Source: Candidatus Obscuribacter sp. (GTDB taxonomy: Bacteria > Cyanobacteriota > Vampirovibrionia > Obscuribacterales > Obscuribacteraceae). Taken from it: DNA of 42,225 nucleotides. The stretch is taken from contig JADYXQ010000204.1 in NCBI GenBank assembly GCA_021772135.1, forward strand, positions 1 through 42,225, read 5' to 3'. A program made the translations under genes and the position numbers. This document shows, in pieces, positions 1 to 8,617 of this stretch. Position 1 is the stretch's first letter. The number at the start of each line of letters is the position of its first letter. The notes beneath the pieces are model-generated. The model did not search any database. It was not told where the DNA came from and saw only the letters and a list, made by a program, of their open reading frames with translations.

Positions 1-34
1 CGTGGAAAAATACGTCCGGACGTATTTTTCCACG
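1..34. repeat. Perfect 34-bp palindrome at the window edge
   Basis: The first 34 bases read identically on both strands: a 14-base arm (CGTGGAAAAATACG), TCCGGA in the centre, then the reverse complement of the arm. The arms contain A5 and T5 runs, so the RNA could fold into a long hairpin and might serve as a bidirectional terminator for a gene lying to the left. The palindrome begins exactly at base 1, so its true extent is unknown. Confidence 0.7.
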
Positions 35-120
35 ACAATGTGTAATTAAGCACTCAATTTTAAAGCAAATCGTAATTGCACCACTTGGCGACGCCCAGCG
101 TGTCACCTATAGTTGCTTTC

Positions 121-1590
121 ATGGCCAATACTTCCCCACTAGTAGAAGCAAGAATCGCCGACGTATCAACCGATACGACAGCTTTTAAGCGCCCTTCAAA
201 AGCGCCCGCACCGGTGGAAATTGCTCCGAAAAGCAATCAGTACGGTGATGTGGTCGCCCTAGACGATCGCCGTCACCCCATTGCTATGGGCCTCTTGTGG
301 ATCACCATGGTCACGTCATTTCCCAGCGTTTTAATCGGTGTGGAGTGGTACAAAAATGGTTTTAGCTTATTGCAGGTGGTGGTCTGCACCATTCTGGCGT
401 CAATAGTTGTGATGCTGTTTTGCATTCCATCAGCGCAAATCGGATCGGTGACAGGACAAAATTACGCCCGCTTGAACAGATCGGTCTTTGGACGCTGGGG
501 CGCACGTATGACCACTTTCAATCTGGTGGCACTCTTTTTAGTCTTCTATGCTTTCAGCGCACTGTGCATGGCCGACGCTGTGAGCGGTCTGTTTAAAGTG
601 CCACTATCGATTGGGGTGATGGCTGCTGGATTTGCATTTCTCATGTGCCTCAATAATCTCTGGGGCTTTTCCGGAGTGGTCAATTTCGCTAAATATTTTG
701 CCGCACCGGCCATGATTGCCTGGGTGGGTTTCACTTTCTTCCGCGCTCTTGCTGCAATCAATGCTGCACCTGCTGTGGCTATTACTCCTCATGCTGCCAA
801 TGCCAGCTGGCCGGTGGCCCTTGGTGCCATTGCTTCGTTTGTAATCGGATTTTCAGTCTGGGGCAATGAAGCAGACTACTGGCGTCACGCTAAGCCAGGA
901 GTAAAAAGAACTGCGATACCGCTGGCAGTGGCTCTCTGCATCGGCCAGATTATTTTTCCTGTAACCGGTTGGATGGTAGCTCACATCAGCCAGTTAACCG
1001 ATTCGGCCAAAGCCACCGCGTTCATGAACGAGTTCTCTTTTGGTGGAGTGGCACTGTTGGCAGTGATAGTAATTGGCGCGCAATATTTTGCCTGCAACGA
1101 TTCAAATTTATACGCGGTAGTTTGTGCCTTTGAAAATTTAGTCAAAATACCGAAAAAGACACTAGTTTTGATCTACGCCGCAGCAAGCGCAGTAGTGGCA
1201 TTTTATTTGTCGTACAGCGGCCTGGCAAAGAGCATCGAAACTCTGTGCATAATCAACGGCATCGTTATTCCTTCGTGCACCGTCATTCTTCTGTGCGAGT
1301 GGTTTTTAGGCCGAGTGATTGGCCCGGGTCAGAGTCGCATATCGCACCGGCTAGTAGAAATGCATGAAATTCCAGCTCTGCGCATTCCGGCCATGGTGGC
1401 ATTTGTTTGCGCCTGCTTTATCGGTTTCATAACAAGCGGCATCGTGCCGGGCTTTGACTGCTGGCATGTTGGCATTGCCTGCTTAAACGCCTGGCTCACA
1501 GCCGCGGTAGTTTACCTGCCCATGCGTTTAATCGAGTATAAATTGCTTTTACAAAAAACATCGACGCAATCAACTTTCTCCGAGATTTAG
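121..1590 (+). CDS. NCS1-family (CodB-like) purine/cytosine permease
   Basis: Probable cytoplasmic-membrane symporter for a nucleobase or related small heterocycle. The 489-residue protein has a soluble N-terminal tail of about 55 residues and then about 12 hydrophobic segments. The segment SFVIGFSVWGNEADYWRH resembles the conserved aspartate-containing loop of CodB-type NCS1 transporters, and SAQIGSVTGQNYARLNRSVFG resembles the early G-x-x-T-G/R-x-x-FG region. The ATG at 121 was preferred; an in-frame TTG at 76 would add 15 residues, but neither start has a strong Shine-Dalgarno sequence. The gene stands alone ahead of the DoxX gene, with a 50-nt gap. The substrate cannot be assigned from sequence; family placement is from recognised motifs only. 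Confidence 0.75.
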   Translation: MANTSPLVEARIADVSTDTTAFKRPSKAPAPVEIAPKSNQYGDVVALDDRRHPIAMGLLWITMVTSFPSVLIGVEWYKNGFSLLQVVVCTILASIVVMLFCIPSAQIGSVTGQNYARLNRSVFGRWGARMTTFNLVALFLVFYAFSALCMADAVSGLFKVPLSIGVMAAGFAFLMCLNNLWGFSGVVNFAKYFAAPAMIAWVGFTFFRALAAINAAPAVAITPHAANASWPVALGAIASFVIGFSVWGNEADYWRHAKPGVKRTAIPLAVALCIGQIIFPVTGWMVAHISQLTDSAKATAFMNEFSFGGVALLAVIVIGAQYFACNDSNLYAVVCAFENLVKIPKKTLVLIYAAASAVVAFYLSYSGLAKSIETLCIINGIVIPSCTVILLCEWFLGRVIGPGQSRISHRLVEMHEIPALRIPAMVAFVCACFIGFITSGIVPGFDCWHVGIACLNAWLTAAVVYLPMRLIEYKLLLQKTSTQSTFSEI

Positions 1591-1640
1591 CCGATTGCTC
1601 TATTCAAAATGCTCAGTAATATGTTGTTTACTGCCGTGTT

Positions 1641-2132
1641 ATGCTTTCAATGATGTTTTCTTTTGCCAAAAAAATCTATAAATTACTGATCAAAGCCGGC
1701 GACTATTTTCAAGTTGCTCTGCTCCTTTTCTTCCGTCTTAACTGGGGCTGGTTATTTTTTGTCAGCGGCAAAGGCAAATTGATACATCATCCTGACATTG
1801 TTGATTTCTTCAGCAGCTTGCACTTACCATTTCCTGATCAAACCGCCTGGTTTGTCGGTGGAGTGGAATGCTTGGGCGGCATCTTATTAATGCTTGGCCT
1901 GGCTGCCAGACCGGTGGGCCTGATTTTGGCAATCAATATGACTGTGGCCTATCTCAGTGTGGCCGACGAACGGGCAAAAGTATTCAACTTTGTCAAAGAT
2001 CAAGACAGCTTTTTCCATGCTGATCCATTTTTCTTTTTATTAACCTCCCTCTTGGCCTTCGCTTTTGGCGCCGGGCCTCTATCGCTTGACGCTTTAATCT
2101 CTAGATTTCTAAAGAAAAAGGCAAAAAAATAG
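1641..2132 (+). CDS. DoxX family membrane protein
   Basis: A 163-residue membrane protein with about four hydrophobic segments and a basic C-terminus (FLKKKAKK). The RLNWGWLFFVSGKGKL segment near residue 32 and VGGVECLGGILLMLGLAARP near residues 75-94 are typical of the DoxX/DoxD-like family (R-x-x-x-G-x-x-F-x-x-x-G-x-x-K, then G-x-x-E-x-x-G-G). DoxX-like proteins are linked to redox or sulfur metabolism and oxidative stress, but this copy gives no specific clue. It lies 53 nt upstream of the alcohol dehydrogenase on the same strand, so the two may be co-transcribed. Confidence 0.8.
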   Translation: MLSMMFSFAKKIYKLLIKAGDYFQVALLLFFRLNWGWLFFVSGKGKLIHHPDIVDFFSSLHLPFPDQTAWFVGGVECLGGILLMLGLAARPVGLILAINMTVAYLSVADERAKVFNFVKDQDSFFHADPFFFLLTSLLAFAFGAGPLSLDALISRFLKKKAKK

Positions 2133-2185
2133 GGAACTCCATATAAGAGCCCACGTCGCCGCTCGGGTGAGACATGGAGAATTAT

Positions 2186-3415
2186 ATGAAAGCATTAGTA
2201 TTCAGCAAAATCGGTGAAGTAAAAATTGCCGATGTAGCCGACCCGCGGATTGAAAATGAAAAAGACGCCGTTGTTAAAATCACGGCCACTTCAATTTGCG
2301 GTACCGATCTGCATATGGTGCGTGGCACCATGGCTGGTATGAGGCCAGGCACAGTGCTTGGTCATGAAGCAGTAGGAATTGTAGAGTCGGTTGGTGACGA
2401 AGTTAAAAACTTTAAAATCGGTGACAGAGTAGTGGTCTGCTCCACCATCGCCTGCGGTGAATGTGAGTTTTGCCAAGCTGAAGACTATTCATGTTGCGAC
2501 AATGCCAATCCCAAAGGCCCAGAAGCAGGAACGGCATTTTTTGGCGGCCCCGAATTGACTGGCCCATTTAACGGCTTGCAGGCAGAGCGAGCACGCATTC
2601 CATATGCTGACTTTGTGCTCGTTGCTGTACCTGCAACCGTTAGCGACGAAGACGCTTTGCTCACCAGCGATATTTTTCCCACCGGGTATATGGCTGCCGA
2701 AATGGGTGACATCAAACCAGGCGACACAGTTGCAGTTTTTGGTTGCGGCCCCGTGGGGCAAATGGCCATTGCCAGCGCTAAGCTCATGGGAGCTTCTAAA
2801 GTATTTGCTATCGATACCATAGCTGATCGCTTGGCCCAGGCATCGCAACAAGGCGCCCTGACAATCAACTATAGTCAAATTGACCCGGTTAAGACGCTCA
2901 AGTCGTTGACTAATGGTTTTGGACCAGACTGCTGCATCGATGCTGTGGGCGTAGATGCCCAGGCCGCACACAGCGGCCCTGCCAAACCCGGTATGTTGGA
3001 AAATATCGCCAACACCATCGATCAGAAAATGATGGCACCACACTCAGTCGGATCGGGCGATCAATGGAGACAGGGTGATGCACCATCACAAGTATTGATG
3101 TGGTGCGTAGAAGCTGTAAGAAAAAGCGGTGTAGTTTCAATTGTGGGAGTCTATCCTCCGCAAGCCAAATTTTTCCCTATCGGTTTGGCCATGTCAAAGG
3201 CTCTGACCATGCGGGCTGCCAACTGCAGTCATTTCAAATACGTTCCCAAGCTACTCAAAATGGTTGAAGAAGGAAAGTTCAGACCTTCGGAAATTTTGAG
3301 CAAAGTAGAAAGATTTGGCGACGCTGTGGAGTGCTACAAACATTTTGACAAGCGCGAACCCGGTTGGATAAAAGTGGAACTACTGCCCGGTCAAAAAGCA
3401 GCTGCTGCTAAATAA
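2186..3415 (+). CDS. Zinc-dependent alcohol dehydrogenase (formaldehyde dehydrogenase-like subgroup)
   Basis: Medium-chain NAD(P)-dependent dehydrogenase of 409 residues. The catalytic zinc site is visible as ICGTDLH (Cys38) and GHE (His60, Glu61). The structural zinc lobe has Cys90, Cys93, Cys96 and Cys104. The Rossmann motif is VFGCGPVGQMA near residue 184. The long form, with an insertion between the nucleotide-binding and C-terminal parts (about residues 245-300), resembles the formaldehyde/threonine dehydrogenase-like subgroup rather than short ADHs. The start at 2186 is chosen because GGAG lies 6 nt upstream; an ATG at 2174 would add four residues but overlaps that ribosome-binding site. 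Its 3' end overlaps the convergent polyketide synthase gene by 8 bp. The substrate is not determined. Confidence 0.85.
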   Translation: MKALVFSKIGEVKIADVADPRIENEKDAVVKITATSICGTDLHMVRGTMAGMRPGTVLGHEAVGIVESVGDEVKNFKIGDRVVVCSTIACGECEFCQAEDYSCCDNANPKGPEAGTAFFGGPELTGPFNGLQAERARIPYADFVLVAVPATVSDEDALLTSDIFPTGYMAAEMGDIKPGDTVAVFGCGPVGQMAIASAKLMGASKVFAIDTIADRLAQASQQGALTINYSQIDPVKTLKSLTNGFGPDCCIDAVGVDAQAAHSGPAKPGMLENIANTIDQKMMAPHSVGSGDQWRQGDAPSQVLMWCVEAVRKSGVVSIVGVYPPQAKFFPIGLAMSKALTMRAANCSHFKYVPKLLKMVEEGKFRPSEILSKVERFGDAVECYKHFDKREPGWIKVELLPGQKAAAAK

Positions 3416-4505
3416 TTAGCGCCGCCTCAATCGTCAGCCCAGGCCCGAAGGCCAGCATGACGCAGGGCAACATATCGCCCTCGGCCTGAGCCAATATGCG
3501 CTGTAAAATAAAAAGCACTGTGGGCGATGACATGTTGCCGCACTGAGCTAAAACCTGACGCGAAATCGTCAGAATTTCTGGCGGCAGATTGAGGCAAGAT
3601 TGCACAGCATCTAAAATGCGCGGGCCACCTGGATGTACAGCCCAGCTCTTTATTGAATCAATCTTAAGTTGATTGTCGGCAAGCCACTGGTGAATAAAAT
3701 CAGGTAGGTGCTCTTCAATAAGAGCGGGCACAGTTGGCGATAATGTCATCAGAAAACCATTATCGCCAATTTGCCAGGTCATGGCATCTTCGCTGTCTGC
3801 AATGACAAACGATTTCGAATGAGCATAACTAGGCTCACTTTTATTGGCGCAGTCTTGTGCGTCAGGCTGGCAACTTTTGAGAACCACGGCAGCAGCGCCG
3901 TCGGCAAAGAGTGCGTTTGATACCGCAGCCTGAGCCGATTGAGAATATTGAAAATGCATTGAACAAATTTCGGCGGCGCAAACTAAAACTACGGCTTTTT
4001 CGTCTGTGCAAAACGCGTGAGCAGTACGCAAAGCATTGAGAGCGCCGTGGCAACCCATAAAACCAATGTGTGTGCGATATGTAGACGGGCTTAGCGACAA
4101 TTTTTTTATCAATTGCAAATCAAAACCAGGCGCAGCAAAACCAGTGCAAGAAGCTGTAACCAGGTGAGTGATTTCCCGGGCGTCGACTTGTGCTGCAGCC
4201 AGCGCTTCTTCGCATGAGCGCCTTGACAAAGGAGCAATTTCTATATTGTAGCGCTCCATGCGCGCTGCTGTAGTGGGTGATTCGGAAGGCGGATAGAAGT
4301 CCGCATCGATACTTTGCACTGCACCATAAGGTTTAGCCATCACAAGTGAGCGCCGTTCAATAGTGGTGCGGCGGTAAAGCGATTGCAACACCTGCGCTTT
4401 ATTTTCATTGCCGAAATTTACTTCAAGGGCATGGGCACACGAATCGGCCTGACTGATAGATAGATGAGGCAATGCGGTGCCGATGCCGAGAATCTTTGTT
4501 AGCAA
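3408..4505 (-). CDS. Type III polyketide synthase (chalcone/stilbene synthase family)
   Basis: Iterative condensing enzyme that extends an acyl-CoA starter with malonyl-CoA to make resorcinols or pyrones. The 365-residue length fits the family. The catalytic triad is recognisable: Cys120 in TASCTGFAAPGFD, His291 in WAVHPGGPRILD and Asn324 in CGNMSSPTVLF. GFMGCHGALNALR (148-160) and the C-terminal AFGPGLTIE loop are also canonical. The start is a TTG overlapping the stop of the upstream FAD oxidoreductase by 7 nt (TTGCTAA), implying translational coupling. It is the last gene of a five-gene operon with a methyltransferase and a flavoprotein, the combination known for bacterial phenolic-lipid synthesis (srsABC of Streptomyces griseus). 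The product here is inferred, not shown. Confidence 0.93.
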   Translation of the reverse strand: MLTKILGIGTALPHLSISQADSCAHALEVNFGNENKAQVLQSLYRRTTIERRSLVMAKPYGAVQSIDADFYPPSESPTTAARMERYNIEIAPLSRRSCEEALAAAQVDAREITHLVTASCTGFAAPGFDLQLIKKLSLSPSTYRTHIGFMGCHGALNALRTAHAFCTDEKAVVLVCAAEICSMHFQYSQSAQAAVSNALFADGAAAVVLKSCQPDAQDCANKSEPSYAHSKSFVIADSEDAMTWQIGDNGFLMTLSPTVPALIEEHLPDFIHQWLADNQLKIDSIKSWAVHPGGPRILDAVQSCLNLPPEILTISRQVLAQCGNMSSPTVLFILQRILAQAEGDMLPCVMLAFGPGLTIEAALII

Positions 4506-5701
4506 TGAATTTCCTCACTGGACTTAATTCTATTGACCGCCTGGGCCCCAGTCAGTTTAGCGACAAGATTTTTGCTCAGCAAAGGAAATTTTGTCAGCAC
4601 GGTCAGAGCGGCCTTGAACACTACGCCATTGCGCAAACTATAAGCGATTAGCTTGCTTCTTTTGTGACGCGCGCCGATTAAATTGTAGTGGCGCCGCTGC
4701 CAGACCGCTACATGCTCTTGTCGCCACTGGTCCATTGCAGCTTGCGCCAGAGGTGCCAAAGCTTCAGCTGATCGCAGAGCCCAGGCGATGCCTTCGCCGG
4801 TAAACGGTTCCGGATAACCGCAAGCATCTCCTATGACAAAAATTCTGTGACCGGCTACGTGGTCACGCTTACGTGTAAGAGCTTCAGTGCCCTGCCACAC
4901 GGCTTCACTAAAGCCTGATGGCAGCGACACCTGGCAATGGGCAAAAATGGCCTCGGCTGCCTTTGCAGGCCCGCCACATTCTTTAGAAAACTCTTTGTCC
5001 AGCGCCGCAGCGATGTCGTAACGTCCGTCTTCTAATGCCACCAGACCGACATAACCAGCCGGGTGGCAACACATATAGACACGACCGTTTTCAAAACTTT
5101 CTGCACCGCCCACAATTGCGCCACAACCAAATCTGGCGTCTTTTTCTACATGTACGGCAAAGCGCTCAATGCGATCAAGGGAGTGGCCGTTTAATCCATC
5201 GGCCACAATTACCAGGTTAGTTTCTATGGTGGCACAAAAATCAGAGGCACTTACTTCTATCGTCACAAGATCCGAATCTGGTTGAGGAAGAACTTTTGCT
5301 GTCAACCCGCAGACGAAATCGGCCCCTTTACTTACGGCTTTTCTAATCAAAAAGGCATCGAGAAAATTGCGCGATAACGCGTGACCACCGGCCGGCAAAT
5401 TGATAAGACTCTCCGTCGAGCCGTGATGAAGCTCCAATGTGGTCAACGGCAGTGCGTCAGACTCTTCTAAAATTTCACCTAACCCGGCGCGCTCAAGAGC
5501 AGAGTAAGCCGAAGCATTAAGGCAACATCCACAAACCTTGGCACGAGGAAACTGAGACTTGTCGAGCAACAATATTTTTTTACCGCCGGCCAGGTGAACG
5601 GCGGCAAATGCACCAGCGGCGCCAGCACCAATAATGATGGCGTCCCAGACAATCTGAAGCTGAGCAAATGACCTGGTAGATTTAATTAGCTCAACAGTCA
5701 C
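4499..5701 (-). CDS. FAD-dependent oxidoreductase/monooxygenase (geranylgeranyl reductase-like)
   Basis: Flavoprotein of 400 residues. The dinucleotide-binding motif is AIIIGAGAAGAFAAVHLAGG (residues 21-40), followed by LLLDKSQFPRAKVCGCCLN, the K-x-CG-x-x-L signature of the geranylgeranyl reductase/flavin hydroxylase family. The second FAD motif GDACGYPEPFTGEGIAWAL is near residue 290. It starts with GTG, with a GAAGAG element about 5 nt upstream. Sitting between the methyltransferase (25-nt gap) and the type III PKS (7-nt overlap), it most likely oxidises the polyketide product, as SrsC hydroxylates alkylresorcinols; reduction of an isoprenoid-like chain is the alternative. Confidence 0.87.
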   Translation of the reverse strand: MTVELIKSTRSFAQLQIVWDAIIIGAGAAGAFAAVHLAGGKKILLLDKSQFPRAKVCGCCLNASAYSALERAGLGEILEESDALPLTTLELHHGSTESLINLPAGGHALSRNFLDAFLIRKAVSKGADFVCGLTAKVLPQPDSDLVTIEVSASDFCATIETNLVIVADGLNGHSLDRIERFAVHVEKDARFGCGAIVGGAESFENGRVYMCCHPAGYVGLVALEDGRYDIAAALDKEFSKECGGPAKAAEAIFAHCQVSLPSGFSEAVWQGTEALTRKRDHVAGHRIFVIGDACGYPEPFTGEGIAWALRSAEALAPLAQAAMDQWRQEHVAVWQRRHYNLIGARHKRSKLIAYSLRNGVVFKAALTVLTKFPLLSKNLVAKLTGAQAVNRIKSSEEIHC

Positions 5702-5726
5702 AGTAACTCTTCATTTATATTCGACC

Positions 5727-6416
5727 TTATGCTTGCCAGATTAGCAGCTGTCGGCAAGGAGGACATGATTTGACTAGACAATTTTCCAGCCCGGCCTCCC
5801 TGGCCATGTTCTTCAGTTCGGCTGCGGTGAATGACGCCTGCACTGAGACCGGTCCGTCATATTGGACAATTTTCGACTTAGTAAAAATTCTCGTTGATAG
5901 CCACACCAGTGCATAAGCAAATTCGCTGCGCACAAGATCATTGACGACTACAAGCCCACCGGCTCGGCTCATATTGCCAAGCAGGTTAACAATATCGGGC
6001 GGATCAAGATGATGTGTGAACAATGAAGTCATGACAATATCAAAGCCATCCGGCAGGTTCTCCAGGGCGTTCATAATCACAAATTCGATCTGCGCGCCCT
6101 TCGCTCTGGCCTTTCCACTGGCATACTTGATGGCATCGGCGCTGAGGTCGCCCGCTGTAATTTCCACACGTATATTTTCTTTCTGCGCCAGTAAACACAG
6201 AGCTATGGCGTTATCACCACCGCCGGTGGCAACATCTAATATTTTCAGAGTGCGATCCGGATTTTTTGCGTGTAAATTTCTCACCTCGCAAAAGAGCGAT
6301 TCCACGGTGTTGCTAATTTTGTTCAACTTTTCAAGACCCTGCAAGGCCGATGCGCGAGTGGCAAAGTCCAGGCCAGGATCATCCATCAACTCCGGCACTC
6401 GCTTACGGAGCATCAT
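5727..6416 (-). CDS. Class I SAM-dependent methyltransferase
   Basis: A 229-residue soluble methyltransferase. Motif I is ILDVATGGGDNAIALCLLA near residues 59-77, a variant of the usual D-x-G-x-G-x-G, followed by the acidic residue of EITAGDLSADAI and the post-motif FDIVMTSLFTHHLDPPD. The Cys-rich C-terminus (SCPPCRQLL) is unusual. Its ATG overlaps the stop of the upstream TPR gene in an ATGA arrangement, so translation is probably coupled. Given its place upstream of the flavoprotein and type III PKS, O- or C-methylation of the polyketide ring (as for SrsB) is the likeliest role; a quinone-type substrate would also fit. Confidence 0.85.
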   Translation of the reverse strand: MMLRKRVPELMDDPGLDFATRASALQGLEKLNKISNTVESLFCEVRNLHAKNPDRTLKILDVATGGGDNAIALCLLAQKENIRVEITAGDLSADAIKYASGKARAKGAQIEFVIMNALENLPDGFDIVMTSLFTHHLDPPDIVNLLGNMSRAGGLVVVNDLVRSEFAYALVWLSTRIFTKSKIVQYDGPVSVQASFTAAELKNMAREAGLENCLVKSCPPCRQLLIWQA

Positions 6417-7006
6417 CTACTCTTTGCGCTTGGCTCTGGAACACGTTTGCAGTCGTCAAATAATTTTAATTTGCGCAGCTCCGCAGCCTTAGCAGTGTCT
6501 TTTTGGGATAGATCTATTTGCCCCAACTGCCAGTAGGCAGCGGCGCGGTTCTGATAATTGTCTGCAAAATTAGGTCTGATGGCTATAGCGCTTGAAATTG
6601 AATCGATGCCGGCCTTGTATCTCTTCAACTGGCAAAGCACTAAACCGCGCTCCTGATGAGCCCAGGCACGGATTTTTCTGGGCTCACCGGCAGGTGACTT
6701 GGCACTATTTACTTTCAGCGGGTTAACTCTAAGGGAAGAGTCGAAGTCAACTAGCGCGCCTCTTAAGTCTTTACCAAATGATTTCATTCTGCCGCGGTTA
6801 TAGAACGCGACATAGTCACGAGGATTGGCAACTATAGCGGCGTCGTATTTTTTTAGCTGCTCCATCTTTTTTTGAGTAGAAATGACAGTGGGTTTTTCTT
6901 CCGGCAATTGATAGGAATAATAATTAGAATCAATGGCGACAGCGGCTGTCGGCAACAAGCTTGTTACCAGCGCAGAAGTTAGAATAGCTGTGCTCCACCA
7001 ATTCAT
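6413..7006 (-). CDS. Exported TPR-repeat protein
   Basis: A 197-residue protein with an N-terminal signal peptide (hydrophobic stretch to about residue 24, AVA-ID cleavage site likely). TPR-like units follow: YDAAIVANPRDYVAFYNRGR, a unit with VDFDSSLRVNP, a unit with AWAHQERGLVLCQLKRYKAG, and IAIRPNFADNYQNRAAAYWQ. It therefore probably acts outside the cytoplasm as a protein-protein scaffold. It is 10 nt downstream of a second exported TPR protein and overlaps the methyltransferase start by 4 nt, placing it inside the type III PKS operon. No enzymatic motif is visible. Confidence 0.75.
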   Translation of the reverse strand: MNWWSTAILTSALVTSLLPTAAVAIDSNYYSYQLPEEKPTVISTQKKMEQLKKYDAAIVANPRDYVAFYNRGRMKSFGKDLRGALVDFDSSLRVNPLKVNSAKSPAGEPRKIRAWAHQERGLVLCQLKRYKAGIDSISSAIAIRPNFADNYQNRAAAYWQLGQIDLSQKDTAKAAELRKLKLFDDCKRVPEPSAKSR

Positions 7007-7016
7007 AATTTGTCAG

Positions 7017-8543
7017 TTAGAGCCTGTCGAAGTTAAATTCAAATTCGGCGTCACCAACAGGTATTCTCACGATACATGAGCCTGCCTTGCTGCTGTCGTC
7101 TACCTGAAAGAAAAGCAAACCGTTAACGGTAGCACCAGGGGCGATATCACTTGGCCCTAAGCTCTGAGTGCGAATTTCATCAGCATAGGCTTTAGCATCG
7201 TCTTCGATGGCGCGAGCTTTCTCCATAGCTCTTTGCTGAGCGGCATAATCAGGCACTTGTGTCATCATCGTAGTCATGTTGCCATTGCGCATAATAGTTG
7301 GAATGGTGCCACCATAACTCATAACCGGCGGATAGAAGCCACCCATACCGTAGCCATACATAGGAGGATTGATATAGGTGCTGCTCATGGTTTGGGTGGC
7401 GTTTTCGCCCCAGAAGCGTACCCATTTAGCCTTCCCGCCGGCTTTCTTCTCTACGTCCTGAGCCATTTGCAGCGGTTCGATCATTGTTGCTGCTACAACT
7501 TTAGGCGTGAGCACCATCAGTTCTGGCCTGCGCCCCATAAACTGAATCGGCCCGTCGCTGAGATTTTTTACCGCTACACCCACGCGCATAATTTTGCCTT
7601 TTGCTTGAGCGGCATTGTCGCGAACTAGGGTTACTTGTACAGTCACCGTGTTCAGTGCAATGCGTTTGCTCGGCGCGCCGTTAATCATTCCACCGGCAGA
7701 CCAGGGCGAGCCGTCTACATATTTATAGGTCGGATAAAGCCAGTAAGGCTTTGGCGAATAGCGTTGCAACACATCATTGCCTGAATTATCAATGGCCAGG
7801 GCAGCCTGGAAATGCGGTGCCGCTTCAGCAGCTTTGCCCATTTTAAAAAGCATACTACCGAGCTGTTCTTCAAGGTCGGCAATATTCAGAGGAGCAACGC
7901 TGCTTGAACCTTTAGACTCTTCAATAGCCTCCTGCAGCAAAGCAGCCGCCTGACCGTAGGCGCCCTGTGCGGCACGCAAGCTGGCAAGATGGCCCATGCA
8001 AGTCAGTAAGCGCCAGGTCTCGGTATCTTTGATACCATCGGTTTTGAGTAGCTTGATTGCCTGGGTTAAAGTATCTATGGCCTTATCTTTCTGCCCGAGA
8101 CCATCTTCTAACCACGATTGGCCGTCTAGGACGCGGGCATTGAGCAAATTGACCTGCTCCATTTCCGAGGGTTGAGCCGAGCGGGTCAATGGATCAAGTA
8201 CTTTGCGAATGCGCTTTAATTCAGCGGCGGCTTCACTGAGTTTGCCCTGCCACACCAGCGCTTCAAAAAGCCCGGCGCGCAGACCCACTTCAGTAAAAGT
8301 ACCTTTTCCATTTTTGGCTGCACCGAGATTTTTCAGGCGACTGGTAAAAAGCTCTTGCGCCCGGGAATAGTCAGAAACGTTGAGCGCATTTTCGCCATCG
8401 GCATCAAAGCTGGTCAGAGAGCCCGATAGCGTAGAAGCTGCCTGGGCAGCAGCGATCGAGCAGGGTAAATGTAAATAGGTTATACAGGAGGCCAGTGTCA
8501 GGCAAGCACTGAAACTAACGATCGAATTTCTAATCAGTAACAA
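7017..8543 (-). CDS. Exported TPR-containing protein, possible lipoprotein, function unknown
   Basis: A 508-residue protein that heads the type III PKS operon. The N-terminus has a hydrophobic segment with LASC at residues 17-20, a possible lipobox; ordinary cleavage after AQA near residue 36 is the alternative. Residues 50-270 form TPR-like helical repeats (for example AAALLQEAIEE and AAPHFQAALAIDNSG). The C-terminal half is predicted beta-rich (VTVQVTLVRDN, MRVGVAVKNLSDGPIQF) and contains a Tyr/Met/Gly/Pro-rich stretch (PPMYGYGMGGFYPP) near residue 393. The start is TTG, with GAGG about 8 nt upstream. I do not recognise a named family for the C-terminal part. Confidence 0.7.
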   Translation of the reverse strand: MLLIRNSIVSFSACLTLASCITYLHLPCSIAAAQAASTLSGSLTSFDADGENALNVSDYSRAQELFTSRLKNLGAAKNGKGTFTEVGLRAGLFEALVWQGKLSEAAAELKRIRKVLDPLTRSAQPSEMEQVNLLNARVLDGQSWLEDGLGQKDKAIDTLTQAIKLLKTDGIKDTETWRLLTCMGHLASLRAAQGAYGQAAALLQEAIEESKGSSSVAPLNIADLEEQLGSMLFKMGKAAEAAPHFQAALAIDNSGNDVLQRYSPKPYWLYPTYKYVDGSPWSAGGMINGAPSKRIALNTVTVQVTLVRDNAAQAKGKIMRVGVAVKNLSDGPIQFMGRRPELMVLTPKVVAATMIEPLQMAQDVEKKAGGKAKWVRFWGENATQTMSSTYINPPMYGYGMGGFYPPVMSYGGTIPTIMRNGNMTTMMTQVPDYAAQQRAMEKARAIEDDAKAYADEIRTQSLGPSDIAPGATVNGLLFFQVDDSSKAGSCIVRIPVGDAEFEFNFDRL

Positions 8544-8570
8544 AATTGTCCTCGCCTTTCATAGTATTGA

Positions 8571-8592
8571 GGAGGAGCCAGGTGGCCCCTCC
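8571..8592 (-). terminator. GC-rich hairpin downstream of the acyl-CoA dehydrogenase
   Basis: The minus-strand transcript can form a 10-bp stem (GGAGGGGCCA with TGGCTCCTCC, one G-U pair) 26 nt after the acyl-CoA dehydrogenase stop. No run of U follows, so it is at best a weak intrinsic terminator or a structure in the leader of the next TPR gene. Confidence 0.35.
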
Positions 8593-8617
8593 CCATAGTG
8601 TTTGCTCTGCGCCGTGA

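Noticed and set aside
2489-3043. 184-residue open frame on the minus strand inside the alcohol dehydrogenase
   Set aside because: It lies wholly inside a gene with clear catalytic motifs, shows no domain signature and is a mirror frame of that gene.
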